A stretch of 64,000 bases of DNA from Leeuwenhoekiella polynyae (lineage in GTDB: Bacteria > Bacteroidota > Bacteroidia > Flavobacteriales > Flavobacteriaceae): the NCBI RefSeq assembly GCF_042683665.1, contig NZ_JBHUOO010000048.1. One strand, 5' to 3'. Below the pieces are notes generated by a model that was not told where the DNA came from, ran no database searches, and worked only from the letters and a program-made list of their open reading frames with translations. Positions within the stretch are counted from its first letter, which is position 1; each line of letters opens with the position of its first letter. Below are positions 42,462 to 51,517 of this stretch, one piece after another. The position numbers and the translations under genes were made by a program.

Positions 42462-42492
42462 TTTCATAATTAATTGTTAAACGATATATTTG
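42462..42492 (+). promoter_or_regulatory. Promoter of the polysaccharide operon (TTTC, 19 bases, TATATTTG)
   Basis: TTTC (42462-42465), 19 bases, then TATATTTG (42485-42492), a full match to the Bacteroidota -7 consensus with one mismatch in the -33 box. The start of transcription would be near 42499. This makes the TTG at 42499 an unlikely start codon and supports the ATG at 42517. Confidence 0.65.
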
Positions 42493-42516
42493 TCGTAGTT
42501 GCAACCCCAACTTGAT

Positions 42517-43407
42517 ATGAAAATTCCTACAAATAAGCTGCTTTTCCCTTCATTATGGGACATAAGTCAGCGGAGCTATTCCTTTTTTCAAGTCTTTTTC
42601 AGGCTATTGCATGCTACGGTCGTACTCAGATTATCGATTCTAGTCTTCCTGTCTACCTTGAGTTCGTGCATTTCAACCAAAAAACTTACGTATCTACAAG
42701 AGTCCCAGTCCGCACAAGACAGTTTAATTCAGGTCAATTTGCAGCAGCCACCATATCGTGTACAAACTAATGATGTGTTGAGTATACGGGTTAAAGCTCT
42801 TGATCAGGAATTGGTTGCTTTATTCAATCCACAAACGGCAGAAGCGGAAGGGAATAGTTTGGGAGAAGGCTATTATTATGATGGTTTTGCAGTTGACCGC
42901 CACGGAGCTATACGCTTGCCAACCTTAGGAGAAATTCACGTATTAGGATATACAACGGAAGAGATAAGAGCCCTAATCGAAAAGAGATTATTAGACGATT
43001 ATTTCACTGAAGAAGCAAACATATTTGTTACCGTTAAACTTGCAGGAATTAAATACACAATAGGTGGAGAGGTAGGAGGACCCGGTGTTAAAGTAGAACT
43101 GGTAGAACAGCTTTCACTATTTGATGCCATAGTAAATAGTGGTGATATTACAGAATATGGGGACCGTACGGACGTGTTGATCATTCGTCAATATCCCGGC
43201 GGAAAGAAAATTCATCATATAGATCTCACCCAAATAGAAGCGTTGAATTCCCCGTATTATTATATTCAGCCCAATGATGTGATCCTAGTGAATCCGCTTC
43301 CACAGAAATCATTAGGTTTAGGTACGACCGGTTTACAATCCTTAACTACTGTGGTTTCTATATTAACTCTTGCAACCACAACAATTTTATTATTCGCGCG
43401 ACTTTAG
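42517..43407 (+). CDS. Polysaccharide export lipoprotein (Wza-like)
   Basis: A 296-residue outer-membrane exporter. After a long N-terminal segment the hydrophobic stretch LRLSILVFLSTLSSC ends in a lipobox cysteine (about residue 51). The polysaccharide-export domain (PYRVQTNDVLSIRVKALDQE) and a SLBB-type domain (about 185-260, YTIGGEVGGPGVKVEL) follow. Such proteins form the channel for capsule or exopolysaccharide. The C-terminal hydrophobic stretch TTVVSILTLATTTILLF is a transmembrane segment, as in Wza. The ATG fits the promoter position. The kinase gene starts directly after its stop. Confidence 0.9.
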   Translation: MKIPTNKLLFPSLWDISQRSYSFFQVFFRLLHATVVLRLSILVFLSTLSSCISTKKLTYLQESQSAQDSLIQVNLQQPPYRVQTNDVLSIRVKALDQELVALFNPQTAEAEGNSLGEGYYYDGFAVDRHGAIRLPTLGEIHVLGYTTEEIRALIEKRLLDDYFTEEANIFVTVKLAGIKYTIGGEVGGPGVKVELVEQLSLFDAIVNSGDITEYGDRTDVLIIRQYPGGKKIHHIDLTQIEALNSPYYYIQPNDVILVNPLPQKSLGLGTTGLQSLTTVVSILTLATTTILLFARL

Positions 43408-45891
43408 ATGGAAGATGAGTTTGAAATAAAAGATCTGCAGAATTTTTTCGATTTTAGAGGTTTCCTGCTGAAGATCATCAGTTGGTGGCCGCTATTTTTA
43501 ATCTGTATTGGAGTTGCTTATTATATTGCTCATTATAAAAATGTAAGGCGGCAAACGGTCTATCGAATGAATACTATGATCACCGTAAAAGATGATCAGA
43601 ACCCGTTTTTTACATCAAATACCAGTCTTACGTTTAATTGGGGCGGTACTACTGATAAAGTGCAAACTGCAATCATTTTATTACGCTCTCGCAGTCATAA
43701 TGAACGCGTTGTAGAAGAATTACAATATTATGTAGATTATTTGCAGCAAGGAGCATATCATCTTGAAGATATTTATGGTCAAACTCCGTTTGTGGTCGAT
43801 GTAAATACCGAGCGATCTCAGTTGTTGGGAAAAATGATCACAGTTGTTTTTACCGATGATACCCATTACACGTTGCATATAGATTTTAAAGGTGGATCAG
43901 GATCTGCTCAGAACTATACAACCAAAGAGCAACTGCCCATTCCGTTGCCAGCAGCATCTTTTGAAAAGGAATATGCATTAGGAGATCCTGTAAATTTGCC
44001 CTATTTTAATTTTAAATTGAATCCCTCTGGAGTTCCAGCACAACCTGGAAAAGAATATTTTATAAAATTCAATTCTTTTAACGAGGTTGTAGGGAGGTAT
44101 CAAGGGGTTGGTATTGATCAGACCCCATCAGGTTCTAGTATACTTAGCTTAAGCCTCACCGGAAGTAATAAAGCCCGTTTGGTAGATTATTTAAATGCTT
44201 CAGTGCGTATTTTGGCTGAAACCCAATTAGAACGTAAAAATCTTTTTGCCACCAAGACCATACAATTCATAGATAGTAGTCTCGCAGTGAAATCTGTTGA
44301 GATGAAAAATGTGCAGGAAGAGCTCGATAAATTTCGGGATCAGAACAGCAGTATAGGAATTGGCAGTAGTGAGGAAAGTTTAATCGCTAAAGTGACCGAA
44401 TTGGATGCACAAAAGCAAAACCTCGAACAGCGTTTAAACTATTATCAGGATTTAGAAACGTATTTACGTTCTCGAGAAGATTACGGAACAGATATTCCCG
44501 CTCCATCCATCACCGGTATAGGAGAAGGAAGCGTGACGAGTAGTGTTTCAAGCATTATTGAGTTGGCAGAAGAGCGTCGCCGTCTTGCATATACTGCAAA
44601 ACCAAATAATCCTGCATTTAAAGATCTAGATCGCCGGATCAATGCGATTAAGGCCGTGCTTTTTGAAAATATGGCTTCCAGCCAGCAAATTTTACGCGGT
44701 CAATTGCAGGAAGTGCGTAACGAAATTGCTGCAACAGAAGGACAAATGCGCAAGCTTCCTCAAGAGCAACAGCAGTTATTTGGCATACAACGAAGATACA
44801 ATCTTACAGAAGGGGCATATGGAGTCTTTTTAGATAAGCGCAGTCAGGCTGGTATTGTGAAAGCAGCAAATGTTTCTGATATCGTGATCATCGATGAAGC
44901 AAAGGACACCGGAGGCGGAGCGATAGGGCCTAATACCGAAGTGAGTTATGTTGTGGCTGTTGTAGGTGGTACGGTTGTGCCCCTAGTTATTGTTTTTTTA
45001 ATTTTCTTTTTTGATACGAAGATTGGAAATCCAAATGAAATTAAGAGACTTTCAACAATTCCTGTGCTTGGGGCGATTGGGAAAAGTACTTCAAAAAGTA
45101 ATTTATTAGTAATAGAAGACCCAAGATCTGCAATCGCTGAGTCTTTCCGGGGTTTGAGATCCAGTTTGCAGTTTATTTACAGAAAGCAAAATATTGAAGG
45201 CGCGAAAACGGTGCGAATCACTTCTTCAGTAAGTGGAGAGGGAAAAACGTTTTGCAGTATCAACCTGGCCAGTGTGTTTGCATTAAGCGAACGCAAGACC
45301 GTTTTGGTGGGTCTTGATTTACGGAAGCCTAAAATATTTGGAGACTTTAATTTGCCTAACGATGCCGGAGTGGTGAATTATTTAATCGGTGAATGTTCAT
45401 TAGATGAAATTACGCAACAAACTAAAATTCCACATTTAGACGTGATTCTTGCCGGGGCTGTTCCTCCTAACCCTTCAGAACTCCTGATGAGTGATCAGAT
45501 GGATGTTTTCATGGAAGAGTTGAAGAAAAAGTACGATTACATCATCTTAGATACACCACCGGTTGGTTTAGTTTCCGATGCTTTGGAGTTGGATGATTAT
45601 GTAGATGCAACTTTATATGTAATCCGCCAGCATTATACCAAAAAAGGCATGCTGCGATTGATTAATGATAAGTATAAGAAAAAGGAAGTTCAAAACATCA
45701 GCTTTGTGCTGAACTATTTTAGTGCAAAAAGCAAGCTCGGCTACGGTTACGGTTATGGGTATGAGTACGGTTATGCTTATGGTAAATATGGGGAGGCTTA
45801 TCGTCAACCAAGACCTGGAGGCCTACTCAATCGTGGCTATCGTAAAATCATAAAATTTAAAAACTGGTTTGGCGACCAATTAGATAATTAA
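43408..45891 (+). CDS. Polysaccharide biosynthesis tyrosine autokinase (Wzc-like)
   Basis: An 827-residue inner-membrane protein in the BY-kinase class. Order: helix 1 (about 22-42), a large periplasmic chain-length-type domain with coiled coil (about 290-500), a second helix (about 510-535), then the kinase with Walker A SSVSGEGKTF (near 607), Walker A' VLVGLDLRKP and Walker B YIILDTPPVG. The C-terminus is the autophosphorylated tyrosine cluster GYGYGYGYEYGYAYGKYG (about 778-795). It joins the Wza-like protein to form the export complex and sets chain length. It overlaps the Wzm gene by one base (TAATG). Confidence 0.95.
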   Translation: MEDEFEIKDLQNFFDFRGFLLKIISWWPLFLICIGVAYYIAHYKNVRRQTVYRMNTMITVKDDQNPFFTSNTSLTFNWGGTTDKVQTAIILLRSRSHNERVVEELQYYVDYLQQGAYHLEDIYGQTPFVVDVNTERSQLLGKMITVVFTDDTHYTLHIDFKGGSGSAQNYTTKEQLPIPLPAASFEKEYALGDPVNLPYFNFKLNPSGVPAQPGKEYFIKFNSFNEVVGRYQGVGIDQTPSGSSILSLSLTGSNKARLVDYLNASVRILAETQLERKNLFATKTIQFIDSSLAVKSVEMKNVQEELDKFRDQNSSIGIGSSEESLIAKVTELDAQKQNLEQRLNYYQDLETYLRSREDYGTDIPAPSITGIGEGSVTSSVSSIIELAEERRRLAYTAKPNNPAFKDLDRRINAIKAVLFENMASSQQILRGQLQEVRNEIAATEGQMRKLPQEQQQLFGIQRRYNLTEGAYGVFLDKRSQAGIVKAANVSDIVIIDEAKDTGGGAIGPNTEVSYVVAVVGGTVVPLVIVFLIFFFDTKIGNPNEIKRLSTIPVLGAIGKSTSKSNLLVIEDPRSAIAESFRGLRSSLQFIYRKQNIEGAKTVRITSSVSGEGKTFCSINLASVFALSERKTVLVGLDLRKPKIFGDFNLPNDAGVVNYLIGECSLDEITQQTKIPHLDVILAGAVPPNPSELLMSDQMDVFMEELKKKYDYIILDTPPVGLVSDALELDDYVDATLYVIRQHYTKKGMLRLINDKYKKKEVQNISFVLNYFSAKSKLGYGYGYGYEYGYAYGKYGEAYRQPRPGGLLNRGYRKIIKFKNWFGDQLDN

Positions 45892-46754
45892 TGGAAGAGC
45901 AAGAAGATTGGCTATATGAAATCAATGCGAAGCAACCTCTGCTTGCCATTGATTTTAAGGAGATCTGGAGGTATAAAGATTTGCTGATGCTTTTTGTTCG
46001 CCGTGATATTATTTCTGCATATAAACAAACCATATTAGGTCCACTATGGTATTTAATACAACCCTTATTTACCGGTATAATTTTCACGTTGGTTTTTAAC
46101 AATATCGCAAGTATCAATACCGGAGGCGCACCTCCCTTTTTGTTCAATTTAGCTGGGATCACCATGTGGAGTTATTTTGCACAATGTTTAAATAACACCT
46201 CCAATACCTTTGCCAGTAATGCCGGTTTGTTTGCTAAAGTATATTTTCCTCGTATAATCACACCAATTTCACAGGCTATTTCTGCGCTTTTTAAACTGAG
46301 TATTCAGTTGTTGATCTTTGCTTGTTTTTATGGGTATTTTGTGTTGAAGGGCTACGCACTACAACCCGATATCACATTGTGGTTATTTCCGGTAGTTCTG
46401 GGGGTCTTGGCAATTTTGGGTTTAGGTTTAGGTATGTTGATCAGTTCGTTGACTACTAAATACCGTGATTTCCGGATTTTGATTGGTTTTGCGACTACGC
46501 TTTTGATGTATGTTTCGGCAGTGATGTATCCCATTTCGGAAGTGCAGAACAGTAAAACGCTTTTAGAATATGCCTGGTTGATCGAATTGAATCCCATTGC
46601 GATTTTAATAGAAGCTTTTCGGTATATGACCCTACAGGAAGGCATCTTCAATTGGGGACTTTTAGGCTACTGTGGACTGCTTAGTCTGGCGATATTCTTT
46701 ATCGGGTTGATCGTTTTTAACCGTACCGGTAGGAATTTTATAGATACTATTTAA
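45891..46754 (+). CDS. ABC transporter permease for polysaccharide (Wzm-like)
   Basis: A 287-residue inner-membrane protein with six helices, of the ABC-2 type. LMLFVRRDIISAYKQTILG and GPLWYLIQPLFTGIIFTLVF at the N-terminus and KYRDFRILIGFATTLLMYVS later are characteristic of the O-antigen/capsule exporters. With the Wzt-like ATPase it moves lipid-linked polysaccharide across the inner membrane. It shares one base with the genes on both sides (TAATG junctions). The paired tyrosine kinase upstream makes this a mixed system, since Wzc proteins usually go with Wzy-dependent assembly. Confidence 0.93.
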   Translation: MEEQEDWLYEINAKQPLLAIDFKEIWRYKDLLMLFVRRDIISAYKQTILGPLWYLIQPLFTGIIFTLVFNNIASINTGGAPPFLFNLAGITMWSYFAQCLNNTSNTFASNAGLFAKVYFPRIITPISQAISALFKLSIQLLIFACFYGYFVLKGYALQPDITLWLFPVVLGVLAILGLGLGMLISSLTTKYRDFRILIGFATTLLMYVSAVMYPISEVQNSKTLLEYAWLIELNPIAILIEAFRYMTLQEGIFNWGLLGYCGLLSLAIFFIGLIVFNRTGRNFIDTI

Positions 46755-48013
46755 TGAGTGACATCATCCTTAAAGCCGAAAATATATCTAAACAGTATCG
46801 CCTTGGTACGGTAGGGTCAGGAACCTTACGAGATGATTTTAAGCGTAATTGGGCAAAGTTGCGTGGCATGGAAGACCCTTTTTTAAAAGTAGGTGCCGTT
46901 AATGATCGAAGTCAGAAGTCAACAGAAGATTATGTTTGGGCGTTACGCGATATCAACTTTGAGGTAAAGCAAGGCGAAGTTCTGGGAATTATAGGAAAGA
47001 ATGGAGCGGGGAAATCTACCTTGTTAAAAATACTGTCACGGGTAACAGCCCCTACAACCGGAGTGATTAAAAGCCGGGGACGTATCGCTTCGCTGCTTGA
47101 AGTAGGTACCGGTTTTCATCATGAATTGACCGGGCGTGAGAATATCTATTTAAACGGTGCTATACTTGGAATGCAAAAAGCGGAAATCACCCGAAAGCTG
47201 GACGAGATCATTGCCTTCTCCGGTTGTGAACGCTATATCGATACGCCCACCAAACGCTACAGTAGCGGGATGACCGTACGTTTGGCCTTTGCGGTTGCTG
47301 CGCATTTAGAACCCGAGATTCTTGTTGTGGATGAAGTACTTGCTGTAGGTGATGCAGAGTTTCAGAAAAAGGCAATTGGTAAGATGCAGGATATCTCTCA
47401 AGGGGAAGGCCGGACGGTGTTGTTTGTGAGTCATAATATGGCGAGTGTACGGAGTTTGTGTAGTAGGGGGATTTTATTGGAAAATGGACTGGTTAAATTG
47501 CGAGGAAGTATCCACGAAGTTGTAGAAGGTTATCTGTCTATTCCGAATAACAGGTCAACAAGCAAGAAGCCAAATTATAAATGGTTAAAAATTGCTAAAA
47601 TCGCTCTCAACAATAGCCTTAAAAGTCAAGAATTGTACAATGGGGAGATTTTAAAATTTAATATAGAGTTTCAATTATTAAAGGAGCACCAAGAACTTGC
47701 TTTCTGTTTATGTCTTTATGACGAGTCTGGTGGTTTAGTTGTAGCTCTAAATACCTATCATAAAAATGAGGATTTTTTTAAACTTAAAAAAGGTTTTCAT
47801 AATGCGACTATAGTTCTGGATAAGTATATTTTAAATAACGGGTTTTACATAGTTGATTTTTTTGCAAATGATTTTAAAGGAAATATTTATTTCCAACTGG
47901 AAAATGCTATTTCATTTAATATAGTGGATGATAATGTTCGGAGAGGTGAATACTTTAAGAAAAAATGGAATGGATCTGTTTCTCTTCTACCTGAAGTGAT
48001 CATTTTAAAATGA
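46754..48013 (+). CDS. Polysaccharide ABC transporter ATPase (Wzt-like) with C-terminal substrate domain
   Basis: A 419-residue ATPase. The ATP domain has IIGKNGAGKSTLLK (near 80), the signature YSSGMTVRLAFAVAA (near 169) and ILVVDEVLAVGD. From about residue 270 a separate beta-sandwich begins (ILKFNIEFQLLKEHQELAFC), the Wzt C-terminal domain that in E. coli O8/O9a recognises the polysaccharide end. The base composition changes within the gene at that point, from middle to low GC, suggesting this domain was exchanged with the downstream glycosyltransferase genes. The next gene follows after eight bases. Confidence 0.92.
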   Translation: MSDIILKAENISKQYRLGTVGSGTLRDDFKRNWAKLRGMEDPFLKVGAVNDRSQKSTEDYVWALRDINFEVKQGEVLGIIGKNGAGKSTLLKILSRVTAPTTGVIKSRGRIASLLEVGTGFHHELTGRENIYLNGAILGMQKAEITRKLDEIIAFSGCERYIDTPTKRYSSGMTVRLAFAVAAHLEPEILVVDEVLAVGDAEFQKKAIGKMQDISQGEGRTVLFVSHNMASVRSLCSRGILLENGLVKLRGSIHEVVEGYLSIPNNRSTSKKPNYKWLKIAKIALNNSLKSQELYNGEILKFNIEFQLLKEHQELAFCLCLYDESGGLVVALNTYHKNEDFFKLKKGFHNATIVLDKYILNNGFYIVDFFANDFKGNIYFQLENAISFNIVDDNVRRGEYFKKKWNGSVSLLPEVIILK

Positions 48014-48021
48014 CATCTTGA

Positions 48022-48795
48022 ATGATACCTAAAATTATTCATTATTGTTGGTTTGGAGGAGGGGAGAAATCAGATTTTATTAATTTTTGTATTTCTACTT
48101 GGAAATTTTATCTCAAAGAATATCAATTCATTGAGTGGAATGAGGATAATTTTGACATATCAATCTGTGAATTTAGTCGCCAGGCATACAAACACAAGCA
48201 ATGGGCATTTCTCTCAGACTATGTGAGGAGCTTTGCATTATCTGAATATGGAGGTGTTTATTTGGATACTGACGTTGAATTGAAATCTTCGCTTGATATT
48301 TTTTTAAATCATAGAGCATTCTCAGGTTTTGAAAATATAGGTTTCCCGTTTACTGCTGTTTGGGGTGCTGAAAAAGGACATATTTGGCCAAGAGATATAA
48401 AGCTTTATTACGAAAATCTTGGTAAACTTGATTTTAGAACTAATACGCATATAGTCTCGGACTATTTAATTGAAAAGTACAATGTTAATCCTCTAAAAAA
48501 TGAGTTTCAGGAATTAAAAGATGGTATACAAATATACCCTTCATACTATTTTTGTTTAGATCCAGTTCCAAATTATGCCGTACACCATTTTAGTGGAAGT
48601 TGGCTTGAAAAAGGTGATAAATCAAATTATTCAGAAAATCTCTTAAAGCCTTTTTTCAAAGAAAGGCTTTTGAATTATTATAAGGGCGATATTATCGGTT
48701 TTCTTTATAATGAAGGTATTATTAATAGATCGGAGATAAAGAATTTTCTAATCAAAAGATTTATAAAGAAATTTAAGAGTATATGGAAGGCCTAA
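48022..48795 (+). CDS. Glycosyltransferase, GT32-like (OCH1-type sugar-binding DXD)
   Basis: A 257-residue protein starting MIPKIIHYCWFGGGEKS, with LSDYVRSFALSEYGGVYLDTDVELK near residue 65; this DXD and its setting are diagnostic of the GT32 group (Gly_transf_sug, OCH1-like). It transfers a sugar from a nucleotide donor in the cytoplasm. AT-rich, as the following twelve genes. Its 3' end overlaps the next gene by 13 bases. Confidence 0.85.
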   Translation: MIPKIIHYCWFGGGEKSDFINFCISTWKFYLKEYQFIEWNEDNFDISICEFSRQAYKHKQWAFLSDYVRSFALSEYGGVYLDTDVELKSSLDIFLNHRAFSGFENIGFPFTAVWGAEKGHIWPRDIKLYYENLGKLDFRTNTHIVSDYLIEKYNVNPLKNEFQELKDGIQIYPSYYFCLDPVPNYAVHHFSGSWLEKGDKSNYSENLLKPFFKERLLNYYKGDIIGFLYNEGIINRSEIKNFLIKRFIKKFKSIWKA

Positions 48796-49664
48796 TTTCT
48801 GTCATTGTTCCTTGTTATAATCAAGCTGAGTTTTTAGAAGAATGCCTGACATCTGTACTAAACCAAACTTATTCTAATTGGGAATGTATAATAATAAATG
48901 ACGGTTCAGCAGATCTAACGGAGGAGGTTGCAAAAAAGTGGACTAAAAATGACAAACGTTTCAAATATATATATCAGGAAAATAAGGGTTTGTCTTCTGC
49001 TCGTAACACCGGTTTGGCTCAAGCCAAAGGAGAATACATACAATTTCTAGATTCTGATGACTTTTTAGATCAAGAAAAGTTCTTAAAATCCATAAAAGAA
49101 TTTTCAAAACCTCAAGTCGACATTGTAATATCAGACTTCATTCTTTTTAACGAAGCAACTAATTCTCTGGAAAATCCATATTGTGTACTTGGGGAACATC
49201 AATTTAATTTGGATTCTATTTTATTTGAATGGGGTGAAAAGTTTTCGATACCTATTCACTGTGCATTAATTAAATCGAAAGTACTTATTGGTTATAGTTT
49301 TCCAACTGAACTGAAGGCAAGAGAAGACTGGTCTTTATGGGTCTTTTTATATAAATCTTGTATCGTAACAATTTTTATTAATGAACCTCTTGCTTATTAC
49401 AGACAACATGATATGAGCCTAACAAAGAATTTTAGGCTCATGAGTTTAGAAAAAATAAAAGCTATTGGTATTGTTGAGCAACTGATTTCTAAAGAAAAAA
49501 GTTTAAAATTATACAAAAATCATATCCAAGAAATCTCCAAGGAATATACTGTTCTCCAAAATCGATACTTTGGAGTATTAAATTCAAGAACATATAGATT
49601 GGCTTGCTTTTTCAAAAATAACTTAATATCTCTAAGAAAAATATTGAATAGGCATTCCAAATAA
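48783..49664 (+). CDS. Family 2 glycosyltransferase
   Basis: A 293-residue GT-A enzyme: VIVPCYNQAEFLEECLTSVL opens the fold, NDGS at 39-42 binds the nucleotide and LDSDD (89-93) binds the metal; the typical C-terminal acceptor loop with REDWSLWVF is present. It adds one sugar to the growing polysaccharide repeat. The specificity is not predictable. It follows immediately on the GT32-like gene with a 13-base overlap and ends directly before the next transferase. Confidence 0.9.
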   Translation: MEGLISVIVPCYNQAEFLEECLTSVLNQTYSNWECIIINDGSADLTEEVAKKWTKNDKRFKYIYQENKGLSSARNTGLAQAKGEYIQFLDSDDFLDQEKFLKSIKEFSKPQVDIVISDFILFNEATNSLENPYCVLGEHQFNLDSILFEWGEKFSIPIHCALIKSKVLIGYSFPTELKAREDWSLWVFLYKSCIVTIFINEPLAYYRQHDMSLTKNFRLMSLEKIKAIGIVEQLISKEKSLKLYKNHIQEISKEYTVLQNRYFGVLNSRTYRLACFFKNNLISLRKILNRHSK

Positions 49665-50558
49665 ATGTTAGCAATTGTAATACCCTATTATAAAATTGAT
49701 TTTTTTGAGGAGACGATAAGAAGTCTGGCACACCAAACTTGTCTTGATTTTAAAGTTTACATAGGTGATGACGCTTCTGAAAATTCACCAGTACACATAC
49801 TATCCAAGTATCAGCAGCTCTTAGAAATTACATATCATAAATTTGAAAGAAATTTAGGAAACACAAGTCTGACGAGGCACTGGGATCGATGTATAGCTCT
49901 GAGCAAACAAGAGACTTGGATTATGTTACTTGGTGATGATGATTACATCAGCTCCAACTATATAGAGCAATGGTATAAACATTTACCAAGATTTGAAGTT
50001 AAAACTAATGTAGTACGCTTCGCTTCTTATGATCTCTATCAGCAATCTGGAAAACTTTCTAAATTCTGCACCCATCCATCCTGGGAGCTATCTACAGAGG
50101 CGTTTTGGCGCAAATGTATTTATGACACACGGAGTTCTCTTTCAGAATATATTTTTACACGATCATCTTATATGAAATTTGGATTCTATAATTATGACCT
50201 GGCTTGGTGCAGTGATGATCGTGCATGGTTAGAATTTTCTGAGGGGTTACCAATATACACTATTAATGATAGTTTTGCAGTAATTCGGATTTCAGATAAA
50301 AGTATTACCGGACAAAACACCAACTTATTGAGAAAGTCTAACGTCAAGATACTATTTTATAAATTCCTTCTTTCAAACTATATTAAACTGTACTCTAAAG
50401 ATCAAATAAGTCTTTTAAAAGGAAGGTTAGAAAATACTATACGAGGTAACCGCCAATTGACATATAGAGAGTGGTTGTTCTTACTAAGAATACATTTAAA
50501 ATATTTATCTGCGAAGGAATTAAAAAAATTTGGGAAGCGAACTTTAAAGCATTTTTAA
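49665..50558 (+). CDS. Family 2 glycosyltransferase
   Basis: A 297-residue GT-A enzyme beginning LAIVIPYYKIDFFEETIRSL, with GDDAS at 34-38 and LGDDD (89-93) as the metal site. The C-terminal half carries DLAWCSDDRAWLEF, the acceptor region. It starts on the ATG directly after the upstream stop codon, so translation is coupled. It is one of a run of seven similar transferases that differ in the metal-site loop, as expected for different linkages. Confidence 0.88.
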   Translation: MLAIVIPYYKIDFFEETIRSLAHQTCLDFKVYIGDDASENSPVHILSKYQQLLEITYHKFERNLGNTSLTRHWDRCIALSKQETWIMLLGDDDYISSNYIEQWYKHLPRFEVKTNVVRFASYDLYQQSGKLSKFCTHPSWELSTEAFWRKCIYDTRSSLSEYIFTRSSYMKFGFYNYDLAWCSDDRAWLEFSEGLPIYTINDSFAVIRISDKSITGQNTNLLRKSNVKILFYKFLLSNYIKLYSKDQISLLKGRLENTIRGNRQLTYREWLFLLRIHLKYLSAKELKKFGKRTLKHF

Positions 50559-50575
50559 ACAAGCCGGTTTTCTAA

Positions 50576-51514
50576 ATGAAAGAGTTGATTTCAATCATAA
50601 TACCAGTCTACAATAGGGAGTCGTATGTAATTGAAACTTTAAATTCAATAAATAAGCAAACCTATACTACATGGGAGTGTATTCTGGTTGACGATGGCTC
50701 AACAGATCAATCTATTGACCTTATAAATAAATTTATAAAAGATAAACCTAAGTATAAATTATATCGCCGGCCCAAAAGCAAAATAAAAGGTGCTAATTCC
50801 TGTAGGAATTTCGGTTTTTCTAAATCATCAGGAAGCCTTGTTAAATTTTTTGACAGTGATGACTTAATGACTCCTGATCATTTAGAATTATGTAGAAATG
50901 CAATTTTTGCCTATGAAAAGGACTTTGTGGTGTCAGATTCTATAAACTTTTATAATAATGAATTTAGGGGCAAGCCTTACGAGTTCGATCGTAGAAGTTC
51001 ACAGCTGAATATGATAAATTTTGCTATGTATAGAGTAGCCTGGATTACTGACGATTTATTACTTAAAAGAGAGCTTGCTGAAAAATTGAGGTTTAAGGAA
51101 GGCATAGAAGATAATGCAAGTGAATACCATTATAACCTAAAGCTTTTAGGGCTCACACTTAACGGACTATTGCTTCCAGAGGTTAATACATATCGAAGGA
51201 TTCACGATTCCAACATGATTAATACAACACTAAAAAGAAATATTGATCAAATATTAGCCGAAAACAAATTTACAGCCTTAGAGTATGTAGAGGATCTAAG
51301 TACTGCAGAATTACAGCGTTGGTTTCTATCAGGATATATTCAATTGAGTTTTAAACTAACACTATCAAAAAAATGGCCCAAATACACTTGGAGAAGTATT
51401 CCTTACCTTGCTAGATATTATTCTTTTTTTAAGGCAGGTGTATATCCTTTGGCTCTTGTTACAGGTTACTTATTTGGAAAGGGGTATAATGTTGTAAAAT
51501 ATATTAGGAGTTAA
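50576..51514 (+). CDS. Family 2 glycosyltransferase
   Basis: A 312-residue GT-A enzyme: ISIIIPVYNRESYVIETLNS, VDDGS (38-42), ANSCRNFGF near 74 and FDSDD (92-96). The C-terminal half after about residue 200 is less typical, with no clear transmembrane segment. It lies 17 bases after the previous gene. The donor and linkage cannot be told from sequence. Confidence 0.88.
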   Translation: MKELISIIIPVYNRESYVIETLNSINKQTYTTWECILVDDGSTDQSIDLINKFIKDKPKYKLYRRPKSKIKGANSCRNFGFSKSSGSLVKFFDSDDLMTPDHLELCRNAIFAYEKDFVVSDSINFYNNEFRGKPYEFDRRSSQLNMINFAMYRVAWITDDLLLKRELAEKLRFKEGIEDNASEYHYNLKLLGLTLNGLLLPEVNTYRRIHDSNMINTTLKRNIDQILAENKFTALEYVEDLSTAELQRWFLSGYIQLSFKLTLSKKWPKYTWRSIPYLARYYSFFKAGVYPLALVTGYLFGKGYNVVKYIRS

Positions 51515-51517
51515 CCT

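Noticed and set aside
42499..42516. TTG at 42499 as start of the Wza-like gene
   Set aside because: It coincides with the expected transcription start of the promoter at 42462-42492, and the ATG at 42517 is a better start codon.
45733..45810. Tandem-repeat-like DNA at the end of the Wzc-like gene
   Set aside because: The repeat is the codon pattern of the Gly/Tyr tail expected for autophosphorylated tyrosine kinases; it is not a separate repeat element.
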